From Calocera cornea HHB12733 (taxonomy: Eukaryota > Basidiomycota > Dacrymycetes > Dacrymycetales > Dacrymycetaceae): DNA of 64,000 bases. A program made the position numbers and the translations under genes. The notes under the pieces are model-generated. The model worked only from the letters and a program-made list of their open reading frames with translations. It was not told where the DNA came from and searched no databases. Location: the NCBI GenBank assembly GCA_001632435.1, contig KV423968.1, positions 1 to 64,000 on the forward strand, in the 5' to 3' direction. Position 1 is the stretch's first letter, and every line of letters starts with the position of its first letter. This document shows, one piece after another, positions 32,209-41,745 of the stretch.

Positions 32209-33092
32209 TACATATGTCCTCCAATCCGAGTCCCTTCATCGCTACATACAATCACCAATTTCTCACTTTTGCGCCTGCTAAGAGAATGCACGAGTCTGCA
32301 GGATCTTGACTTTCGCGGCCTTGACGTCGTGGAAGCGTTCTCGCCCCCTGCCCCGTCAAACGCCGATGGTCGAATTTCTCTATCCGAGCTCAAATCATGT
32401 ACGCTCAAGACCTCCGCTCTAGGCTGGCTGCACATGCTTCACACGCCCAAGCTGCAACCGCTTACTATCCAACAAGGATTTTATCATGCAGCAGTTGTAG
32501 ACGCTTCGCTCTGCGAGGTCTCCTTACGCATGGGACCCCTCTTTGCATTGCAGCGCCTCGTGCTTGTCTTGGCCAATCGGGAGGATGAGCAAGTGTTCCT
32601 AAAGCTCACTCCCAACATCACGAGCCTCATGGTCATGCTTCGTGGACCCACGGCCAGTGTCCTCGCATTCAAGAGGGAAAACATGCCCGTTTTAGCACCC
32701 AAACTGCAGGAGCTCGCCTTCATCCTGGAAAATGCATCGCTTCGAGTCGTTGTACCAGCTGGACTCATATCCATCTCGATGCGCCCGATCATCCGCTCGC
32801 TATCGCGAGCGGCTGCCTACACCAGCGCAGCACGGCACCTTGCCCGACTCATGGCTTCCTCTGAGCTTCAAGGGCTGAAGCTAACATACGACTCGTTCGA
32901 ATGCCAACAGATCACGAGTTGCATATGATCGAATCCGCGCTTAAGGCAAGAGTGAGTACGGTACACCGGATCAGGACGGCTGGGCTGTGCTGTCCACACG
33001 AGATCGCGGATGTTACTGAGCTGTCACACGCGCTTAACTACTTACTCGTAACCCAGCGACTCGCATTAACCGACTGCAGACATGTGAACTGA
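32209..33092 (+). pseudogene. Truncated and frameshifted tandem copy of the preceding F-box-like gene
   Basis: Matches only the C-terminal half of the gene at 30085-31971, starting near ITNFSLLRLLRECTSLQDL. Examples are LKTSALGWLHMLHTPKLQ and LTPNITSLMVMLRGPTA against the parent's LKTPALGWLHMLHAPKLQ and LTPNITSLTVVLRGPTA. The frame is lost at about 32890-32910: one frame ends ECQQITSCI while the next frame resumes DHELHMIESALKARV, equivalent to the parent's DRELQMIEAALASRV, and runs to the matching end at 33092. The copy lacks the F-box and start, so it is a relic of a tandem or segmental duplication. Confidence 0.8.
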
Positions 33093-34188
33093 ACACGGGA
33101 ACGCGTCCATCCGGCCGAATAGTATATACTGTATACCATCATACTTCTGAAACTGCACTGAGTGTCTGTTGATTTGAGACTATGTGTAAGATGAAAACTC
33201 GTGGGTGCGCTTAGGACGGGGCAATGCGAACGCACAATCTCACCTTATCAATGAGTCACCTGACTCTGTCTGCATTGTCATCATCGAACATCACTTCCAA
33301 TACTAGGTCCCCTCAATGCAAGGGCTAGAAGTTCGCAAGAAAGTACTTTAATTAGGCTGGGTTAGCAATCGCTGACTTTCTTTGCTTCTGCGCAGTACCC
33401 GTGGTGTCATATCTCCTTGAGTACAGCCCTATGACTCACCCATCGGTGGGGTATCTGTGTAGATGACTGAGACCCGGAGTGTCTCTGTATATCTATAAAC
33501 TTCAACTCCACACTCTGTCTCTTCTTCGCTCATGCTCGTCTCATAAGCTCATAACTGCTTCACAATCATGTATCCGCTCAGCTTGCTGCCATGCTTGGGC
33601 CGTCCTCCGGTTCCGTTTACGAGACCGGCTCAGAACGGGACACTGGCATCGTGCTGCTATGGCAGGATGGCTTCACACATACGATCGATCAAAGCACTCG
33701 TATTCTGCTTCAGGACCTACCGACCTACCTGCATGCACTTATTAGCAATTGGGGGCCTCTTAATGATGGAGAGCGTCTGTTTTGCGCTTCTTTATGAAGA
33801 CGACGAAGTGAGATATGAGTGAATCGTGCCCATGATCGTGTGTATTAAGCATGCTGGTGAACCATTGTATACTGCCAAATGACAGCTGGAGGTATAGTTC
33901 GATCAGTAAACTCTGCCTTTACAGAGGTAATCCCTGTTGATAAATGGTGCATTGTACGCAGCATAACTTATAAGATATATGCAAGTGAGATGAGCTTTTG
34001 CCGATATCGTTGGGATGCAAGACAACGCTGGACAGCGAGGCGCACGTGTTGGCTCAGTTCGTTCCGCGCGGCCGACGACGCGATCGTCCATGCACCTTCC
34101 ATTCCAGGCCAATCGTATTCATACCGCGGCAACGTGCATCGCGCCCACCATGCTCCTGCTTATTCCCGACCGCGAGTAAGGTGGATGA
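33093..34188. other. Intergenic region with one possible small gene
   Basis: Mostly featureless AT-rich sequence. At 33485-33545 a GTATATCTATAAAC stretch followed by a C/T-rich tract looks like a promoter, and a 68-codon frame from ATG 33591 to 33797 (MLGPSSGSVYETGSERD) follows. It has no recognisable family and could be an orphan gene or chance. Confidence 0.35.
33591..33797 (+). CDS. Possible small orphan protein
   Basis: 68 residues, no known family. Contains IVLLWQDGFTHTIDQSTRIL and LPTYLHALISNWG. The only support beyond the open frame is the promoter-like TATA and pyrimidine tract about 50-100 bases upstream. Confidence 0.2.
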   Translation: MLGPSSGSVYETGSERDTGIVLLWQDGFTHTIDQSTRILLQDLPTYLHALISNWGPLNDGERLFCASL

Positions 34189-35899
34189 ATGCCTCTGCGG
34201 CCGTCGGAGGTGAACGCTCGATTGGTGAGCACTCGTGTAGTATCGTCCTGCCAAGACGGCCTTCTGACCACGTCTGTTCGCATTGCAGCCCGGGGACGTG
34301 CGGCAGGACCTTGTGCACGGTGACGAGGAGAAGCAATGGGTCGGAAGGCTATATAGCGACGACGTATGGGTAGATGGGCAAAGACCAGGAGTTGGCTTCA
34401 AGTCTCTTGGCTTCTCAGGAATTCTGTGCATTGTTGTCATGATGATCGCGAACGTCCTCTGCGGGGCTGTTCTCTTCTCGAGGTGCGCCTCGTCTTGGCT
34501 CATAAGCAGCGCATACAAGCTGATCCAAGCATACAGCGTCATTGCTCTTCCCTCGCTCACCTCCCGCCAGGGACTGTGCGACTACCCGCAGGAGGGGTAT
34601 CAATGCCAGACGGACATCACCCATTTCTGGGGTCAATATTCGCCCTACTACGCTGTCCCGTCTGACATCCCGAGCGATGTGCCCGCCACATGCAACATCA
34701 CCTTCGTCCAACTGCTATCCCGTCACGGTTCTCGCGATCCTACGGCGAGCAAGACAGCCCAGTACAATGTGACGATCGCCAAGATCAAGAGCAAGGTCCC
34801 TGCCAGCGCATACACCGGGCAGTATGCCTTCCTCAACACGTACAACTACACGCTCGGTGCGGATGACCTCACCCTCTTCGGCCAGCAGGAGATGATCAAC
34901 TCCGGTGTGGCCTTCTTTGAACGCTACTCCGAGCTCGCTAAGAGCGTCACACCTTTTGTGCGCTCCTCGGGCGAGGCGCGCGTCGTTGAGAGTGCGACAA
35001 ACTGGACCATGGGCTACCACCTCAGCAAGCTTGCGGATGTCGGTGCGGACAGCGACTACCCTTACACGCTCGTTGCGATCCCCGAGGCGGACGGTGTGAA
35101 CAACACGCTGAACCACGATCTGTGCGACCTGTTTGAGCACAACGCGACCTATGCCAACGTCGCGAGCAACGCGCAGAGCAAGTTCGCCGCTACGTTCATC
35201 CCTACCATCCAGGCGCGCTTGAACGCCGCTCTTCCCGGCGCGAACTTCTCCAACAGCGACACGATCAACATGATGGATCTGTGCCCGTTCAACACCATCG
35301 CCAACCCGACTGGCCAGCTGTCCGCCTTCTGCTGGCTGTTCAGCCTTGACGAGTGGAAGAACTACGACTACTACGAGACGCTCGGCAAGTACTACGGGTA
35401 CGGCGCCGGCAACCCGCTGGGCCCGACCCAAGGCGTCGGCTTCACCAACGAGCTGATCGCGCGTCTCACCAACACCGCCGTTGTGGACCACACCAGCACC
35501 AACAGCACGCTCGACTCCAACCCCGCTACGTTCCCCATCGGGCCGTGGGTCAAGCTGTATGCCGACTTCAGCCACGACAACGACATGACCGGCATGTTCT
35601 ACGCAATGGGCCTGTTCAACAGTACCCCTACGCTCAGCACGAGCTCGGCCATGAACGTCACCGCGACCCACGGGTACTCCGCTGCCTGGACTGTCCCCTT
35701 CGCCAGCCGCGCGTACTTCGAGAAGATGCAGTGCGCGGGTGAGAGCGAGGAGCTCGTGCGCATCCTCATCAACGAGCGGGTCATCCCGCTCGACACCGTG
35801 TGCGGCGGCGACAGGCTCGGCCGCTGCCCGCTCAGCAAGTTCGTCGGCGCTATGACCTTTGCGAAGGAGGGCGGCCACTGGGACCAGTGTTTCGCTTGA
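34189..35899 (+). CDS. Histidine acid phosphatase (phytase-like), type II membrane-anchored
   Basis: Releases phosphate from phytate or other phosphomonoesters. About 530 residues in three exons: 34189-34224, 34289-34482 and 34537-35899. The start was chosen because the 12-residue first exon (MPLRPSEVNARL) joins in frame to PGDVRQDL across a 64-base intron with a CTGAC branch site. A single hydrophobic segment (SGILCIVVMMIANVLCGAVL) near residues 50-70 with no signal cleavage site predicts a cytoplasmic N-terminus and an outside catalytic domain. Catalytic motifs are RHGSRDP (nucleophilic His) and SHDND (acid/base His-Asp). Many N-glycosylation sequons (NTT, NCS-type, NWT, NAT, NST) fit an extracellular domain, as do paired cysteines. 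Intron 2 is 54 bases with no stop, so its retention would add 18 residues. Substrate specificity cannot be assigned. Confidence 0.85.
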
Positions 35900-36049
35900 A
35901 GAATAGGTACGACGGACTACATTGTAGAACACCGTCTAACGGCCCTAATGATACATCGTTATTGACGATAAATAAGGACACAGTCCATTACCTCGCCTCT
36001 AGTTTCTAGAGGAACTGGAAGGCTACAGTTTGGAGCGGCAGGCCATCGC

Positions 36050-38239
36050 TCACGCCTCCTCGCTCACGGCCTGGTATTGCGCGCCTCGCCCTAGTATTCG
36101 ATCCCACAGGGAGGTGGGCTTGGCGCTCGTTTCCGGAGCCTTGTATGTCGGCTCCTCCTCGCGGTCGGGGGACGGCGCGCGCGTGGCGCGGTCGGTGCGG
36201 TTGTGCGAGACGAGGGAGGACGTCTCGGAGTTGGGGTCGGACTCGGCTTGGGCGCTCTCTGTGCGGCGCTGAGATTGAGACAGTGCGGACAGTTCATGTG
36301 AATAGTGCTTGCCTTCGCCGAACACCGCGTCCATCTCTTCCAGGGGCACGCCCTTGGTTTCTGGGTACACTGCGGGGCGGTTGAGCCATGCCCGTCCGCC
36401 GCTGCATAGAAGAAAGGACGCACGGAAGTACACGGTGATGACGCTGGCTGCGCAGAAGAAGGCGTGCATGGGGTAGAGCCGCCACTCGATCCACTCCTGC
36501 AGCACGGGCGTCATCTCGCCCACGATCCAGTTGAACGCCCAGTTCGTCGCGGTGGACAGGGAGACGGCCTTGGCCCGCAGAGGCAGGGGCATGATCTCGG
36601 GCGGGTAGAGCCAGGGGATCGGTCCCCAGCTGTAGCCGAAGAAGGCGTTGAAGACGACGACGCAGACGACGACCGCGTTCGGCGTGATCGCTTGGTCGAT
36701 GTACATGAACCAGCCTGTCATGGCTAGTGCAAGGCCCATCTGCATCAAGGTGTGAGATCTACAGGGCGCCACAAACATTGAAGCCAACGTACGACTGTAC
36801 CACCCGACATGAGGATCGCTCGTCGACCCCACCGGTCGACGAGATACCAAGTCGGAACAGTGGCAAGGATGTAGATGATGGCGTTGATACCTGTCATCAG
36901 AATCGCCTGTCGGCCGATCCACCCAGCCTCTGCAACATCGTTAAGACCGTAGTCCAGGGCTGTGATGCCATAACGTACCCTCGAACACGAGCGCTGGAGA
37001 GTCGAATCAGCATATATGCAGGTTAAGGAAGCTCGCAGTACTCACGTGCATAGTATGATATGACGTTTATGCCATTCTGGTACCGCATTAGCCATCTTTC
37101 CCCACGAATCTCGCAACCAGCTCACCAACTGGGCAAACGCCTGACTGCTGCACGCAATCAGCACCCTGCCCTTGTACTTCCTCCACATGATTGTATAGCT
37201 CCTCTCGGGATTCTGGCGGTCCTCCAGCACGCGCTCCTTGATCTCCTGGAACTCCATCTGCGCCACCTCGTTGTCCACGTCCCCGCCGTGCAGGTCCACG
37301 AGCACCTCCATCCCCGCCACGTCCTGGTCGGTGTCGATCAGCCAGCGCGGGGACTCGGGGATGATCAGAGAGCCGAGGGAGAGGATCACGCCGATCACGC
37401 ATTGCATGAGGAGCGGGATGCGCCAGGAGTAGTGCGAGGGGATGTAGGAGCAGAAGTAGTCCGTCCACTAGGGAGCCACTTAGCACGGACACGGGGAAGG
37501 GTGGGGAAAGACCTACGACGGAGAACGCGTACCCGGCCACGTTCATCGTGAATTCGATACACGCAAGCTTCCCCCGGTGCTCAGCAGGGGAGATCTCGCT
37601 CTGGTATATCGGGACAATCGTGCTGCAGCACAGTAAGCCCACCATCGCGTACTGAATCCATGGACAGGACATACGAGAGCAGCCCCACGCCTGCCCCGCT
37701 CACGATGCGCCCGAGCACCATCACGCCGAACCCCGTGGTGAAGGACTGGATCGCCCCTCCCACCACGAAGATGCTCGCTCCCCAGAAGAGTGTCCTCCTG
37801 CGACCGATGATATCCCCGACGCGGCCCGCGAGGATGGAGGTGACTGAAGCGGGTCAGTACGATACGGAATGTGTGTGGATACGGAGGGAGAGGGCGCACT
37901 GAATGCCCCCACTTCGAGGATGGCGACCATCGTGCCTATCTGGGCGCTTGTGGGCTGGTTGAAGTACGCCCGGAAGTACGGGCCTGTGATTATCCCGGAC
38001 ATGACGCTGCGTCTAGTGAGCCAGGCGCCGGAAATGTGTTAACCTAGCACGCCTACCCCTGGTCATACCCGAATAGGAACACGCCTGGCCGGATATGAGC
38101 GGGTGACGCGACAATTTGCTGACAGGGACGTACCGAGGCTCGCGAAGCATGTGATGAGGTAGAGCAGGGTGTCGCCGACGATGCGCGATTTTGTCTCGCT
38201 GATGCGGACGGGCGACGCCTCGCCGTCTTCGAGGGACAT
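36050..38239 (-). CDS. MFS sugar transporter
   Basis: Major facilitator of the sugar porter family. The start at ATG 38239 gives MSLEDGEASPVRISETK, then after splicing LITCFASLGVFLFGYDQG and VMSGIITGPYF, the classic first-helix signature. Further hallmarks are VGDIIGRRRTLFWGAS, IPESPRWL (PESPR), WYLVDRWGRRAIL, and PETKGVPLEEMDAVFG after the last helix. The family normally has 12 membrane helices and the exons cover them all. About nine short exons with 45-100 base introns. The C-terminal tail is long, polar and Ser-rich and probably cytoplasmic. Resembles fungal lactose/hexose-type transporters, but the sugar cannot be named. It faces away from the phytase, whose 3' end is 150 bases off (convergent). 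Confidence 0.85.
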
Positions 38240-39227
38240 GATGCGGTCGCAGCGGAGATAGAGAGAGATGATAGACTACTGTCGTCGCCAGCTCAGGGGG
38301 GTAGGGATGAGGGTGGTCGGGGCTGGTTGGCCCAAGGATGCATGGACCGGGGGAGGAGGAGCAGGAAGGAGGGACGTGGGAGGGGTTGCACTGCGGTGGG
38401 GGTGTCGGCAGTCGGCACGGCAGTCGTGTGGACCAGGACAGGTAAGCATCCCATGCTTCCTTTTGCCTCCGCTTGCGCGGGCATTCATCCACTTTAGCTT
38501 TGGTCGGAGGGTACGGCCATTCCGCTCTTTGCCCGCTCGTTGAAGCCCGACAGTCATATCATAGGCGTGCGTTCAGTATGTTTCGGGACATTGGTATCAA
38601 GGCCAGTCAATGACGGTGGACGAGTGTGGATGCGTATACGCGTCAGGTACTGATTGGAATCATGGTTCCACTACTGTACTTGCTGCTTGGCAGCGTCAGT
38701 GATTCCCATCTGGTCTGTTATAGTCCAGGCTGCTCCAGTCACTGGTCGGTCATAGGAGTTCAAAAGGCGATTACCATACGCCGTTCCCGATTCGAGCCGT
38801 CGGTTCCTCCTCGCAGTCTCGCCCATCAGGTACATCCGCGATTCCAGATCCCGCCAGCGGATCACAGTAAGGAACGGCGCCCGAACACGAACAGCGAACA
38901 GCTCTAGGCGCCAAGGCCCTTGGCGTCCCATAGTCACCCTCTTCGTACCATACCGGCGCAGTAGATAGAAGAAACATTGTCTATTGTCCAGACGAGCCAT
39001 GAACTTGTTTACGTCAGGCAACCCCTCCCCCGCCAACTCAGGGACCGTGCCCTGACGCCTCATCTGACCGACCGCTGCTCCGGCAGGGGCCGCATCCCCG
39101 GCACAGCTCTCTGCCCCTCCCTGCCTGCCCTGCTCTCCCACTGGTACTCCTTGCACCTCGTCATCTCTCTCCCGAAAACACTCATAAGAAGACAGCATGG
39201 TCGGCCTCGCCAGCGTATGAGGGCACG
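38240..39227. other. Divergent intergenic region, no gene seen
   Basis: Separates the starts of the sugar transporter and the PP2C phosphatase. A 197-codon minus-strand frame (38671-39264) overlaps the PP2C start and has no similarity, so it is not called. No clear promoter motif. Confidence 0.4.
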
Positions 39228-40915
39228 ATGCGGCCTTCTCTCGCTGCTGCATACGCCTTGGCATGCGGGGGGACGCGCTGTACTCGACTACCCCGACTCA
39301 ACTTCGGAGATGCTACGACGACTGGGCTCGGGGTCGGACGACGACCATATCATGATTATCTGAAAGTCACGACTGGGGCCGGTGAGTCGCACTCAAGCGG
39401 GGACGTGGCCCGGGGCAGGCTCTGAATGCCCGCAGGACCATACGTGCGCGTGCCCATCAAGTCGCCCACAAAACTCATCGGCGCCTACACCTCGCGCGGC
39501 ACACGATCGTGAGCCCATCCCCTTCATATGTCCGTATATCCCGCACTGGCTCTGACTACTGCGGCCTTGGCACGTACACTGCACAGACACCAGGAAGACA
39601 TGTACGCGACATGCGCTATCCAGATACCGCCCGAGGAGATCCGCACGAGCCTGGAGAAGAACTACGGGATGGTGTGGGATCCCGGCACTGCCAATGCGAG
39701 CGCGAAGCCCAAACCCGGGAACGGGAACGGGAACGGGAATGGGAGCGGGAACGGGAATGGGAATGGGAATGGCGTGGATGGCCAGCTGCTCTGGGTGGGC
39801 ATATATGACGGGTGCGCTGCTTTCCTTGCGCGGGGGGGCGAAGGCTGATGGGATATGGATGCAGGCATGGAGGGACGCTCGTCTCCCAGTTTCTGCAGGA
39901 GCACTTGCACCAGATCTTCGAGCAGGTGCAGCCTGCCGATATCCAGAATGCGGTCTCCTGGCTCAAAGCGCACGGTGCGCCTTTCCATAACACAGAGTCG
40001 AACGAGCGCTAACGACGCCCCTTCGCCCAGGCGGCTACTTCGGCCGCTGGCGCGGCGGTCTGCTCCAGCCATACATCACCCACCCGGACTGGGCCCAGAC
40101 GCACACGCTGAGCGTCGAGCAGCGCGCCGAGCTCGCGTTCATCGAGGCTGACCGCCGGCTCAGCTTCAACGAGGAGGCGGGCAACTGCGGGAGCACCGTC
40201 AGCGTCGCGCTGCTCCAGGGGCTGGAGCCGCACGGGGCGGCATTTTGGAGCGCGGAGAAGATCAGCTTGACGGTAGCGCATTGCGGGTGCGTCGTCTTTC
40301 CTTTATGGCCCTTGCGTGCGGCTGATGTTCGCCTCAGCGACACACGCGTGATGCTCGCCTCGACGGACAAGGGCACTGTCAAACCCATGACGGAGCACCA
40401 TCATGCGGAGACGCCGCGCGAGTCTGCACGGCTGCGCCGGATGGGAAGTGGGCTTGTGACAGACTCGTTCGGCGAGGCGCGCTGGATGGGCGCGCTGGCC
40501 AATACACGAGGGTGCGTCCCATCTAACAATCACCGCGCACCCTGCGGGGCCTGACGATGCTCCTAGGCTCGGCGACGGCCGGTACAAAGCGTTCGGGGTG
40601 ACCCCGGAGCCAGACATGAAATGGTCCATCCTGACCGGCGCCGAATGGTCCCACCTCGTGCTGGTCTCCGACGGCGTCGGCAGCGTCGCCTCGGACCAGG
40701 AGATCGTCGACCTCGCGCGCGGGCAGTCCGACCCGAACCGCGCGGCGCGCGCGATCGTCAGCTATGTCGAGGAGCTCGGGGGGGACGATAATGCCACTGC
40801 GGTGGTCGTCCCGCTGCCTGGGTGGGGGAAGGTCCAGGGGGAGGACCTGACGAGGGATTTGAGGGCGTACCGCCGGGAGCAGGCGATCGGGAGCGAGCGA
40901 CAGAGGAGGATGTAG
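39228..40915 (+). CDS. PP2C-type Ser/Thr phosphatase, probably mitochondrial
   Basis: 446 residues in seven exons: 39228-39381, 39436-39508, 39587-39811, 39865-39974, 40031-40286, 40338-40511 and 40567-40915; every junction keeps phase. Metal-dependent protein phosphatase of the PPM family. Motifs in order: GAYTSRGTRSHQEDMYA (first metal Asp and Glu region), WVGIYDGHGG (formed across intron 3), NCGSTVSVALL, VAHCGDTRVML (across an intron), NTRGLGDGRYKAFGV, LVSDGVGS and GDDNATAVVV. The N-terminus (MRPSLAAAYALACGGTRCTR) is Arg-rich without acidic residues, like a mitochondrial presequence, which suggests a Ptc5/Ptc6-type enzyme acting in mitochondria. A Gly-Asn repeat interrupts the domain after residue about 115. 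Confidence 0.88.
39716..39772 (+). repeat. Hexanucleotide GGGAAC/GGGAAT repeat inside PP2C
   Basis: About nine tandem units of GGGAAC or GGGAAT, with one GGGAGC, coding alternating Gly-Asn (one Ser). It lies between two conserved strands of the catalytic domain, just before DGQLLWVGIYDG, so it should form a surface loop. Unit number is likely to vary between strains. Confidence 0.85.
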
Positions 40916-41037
40916 CCCCACGCTGTGCTCTCTTTATCCTACCATTGACTTTCGGTTTCTTTCGCTCAAGCTGTATCACACACTTGTATATGTTGATACC
41001 CCTACTGTAGTACCTAAGTATCCCAAGCAGCAGCCGC

Positions 41038-41745
41038 TCAAACCCCCAGGTCAAGCACCTCCGTATCATACCCAATGTGCTCCCTAGTCGCGGACGGCCC
41101 CTTGAGCGCAAACACGGCCCACAGCACCCGCTTCTTGACCTTCTGCTGCGCCCAGCCCGCCTTGCCGCGATCGGCACGGCTCGCCCACTCCTGCACATAC
41201 CCCACTCTCTCCCCTCCCCGCTCCTCCCACACCTCCAGCGCCCGGCCAAGCGGGTACTGCTCCGACACCAAAGAGAGGGATCGCGCGAGCAGAGCAGCGT
41301 CCTCCAGTGCCTGCCCATCGCTCTGCCCGCCCTTGGGCGTGAACGTGTGCGCTGTGTCGCCGGCTGTTATGACCCTGGCACTGGGGGTGTGCTAGGCTGG
41401 GAGCGGGGAGACGTAGACTGGCCAGATGTGGATCTGGGAGGGGTCTAGGGAGGCGAGGGCCGATTTGACGGGCTGGAGTACGGGGGAGGGAGCAGGGGAC
41501 CGCGGCCAGGAGGAAGGAAGCGAGAGAAAGAAGCTGGGAAGGAGGTACAGAGAGAGTGGAACGCATACCCCCACGGCATCGCCCGAGCCAAGGGAACCCT
41601 TGGACGGTTTATGTAAGAGCCGGGTTATGTAAGCCATTTTTTGGAATGCCTCCGCTGGGAGTGCCGTTTGCGCCTGGTCGTCTGAGGCGCCCGACGACTG
41701 CACACGATCCCATGCCGCCCTCAACGACGATGCAGCGCCCTCCAA
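41038..41745 (-). pseudogene. 5'-truncated FAD monooxygenase relic
   Basis: Matches only the C-terminal half of FAD-dependent monooxygenases (salicylate-hydroxylase-like). Recognisable parts are LPAEAFQ, PSKGSLGSGDAVG, IHIWPVYVSPLP, the FAD-contacting ITAGDTAHTFTPKGGQ and QALEDAALLARSL. The N-terminal dinucleotide-binding GxGxxG region is missing. A TAG at 41392-41394 interrupts the frame between VSPLPA and HTPSARVITAGD, where functional relatives have one ordinary residue. An apparent intron (about 41470-41566) still has good splice signals. The relic's ATG at 41745 lies inside the first exon of divergent UTP13 (from 41712), so its 5' end was lost where UTP13 now begins. Confidence 0.75.

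Noticed and set aside
34715..35932. 405-codon minus-strand open frame
   Set aside because: It is antisense to the phytase exon and its Val/Arg/Ala-rich composition is a shadow of GC-rich codon use.
38671..39264. 197-codon minus-strand open frame
   Set aside because: Overlaps the PP2C start and promoter and shows no recognisable family.
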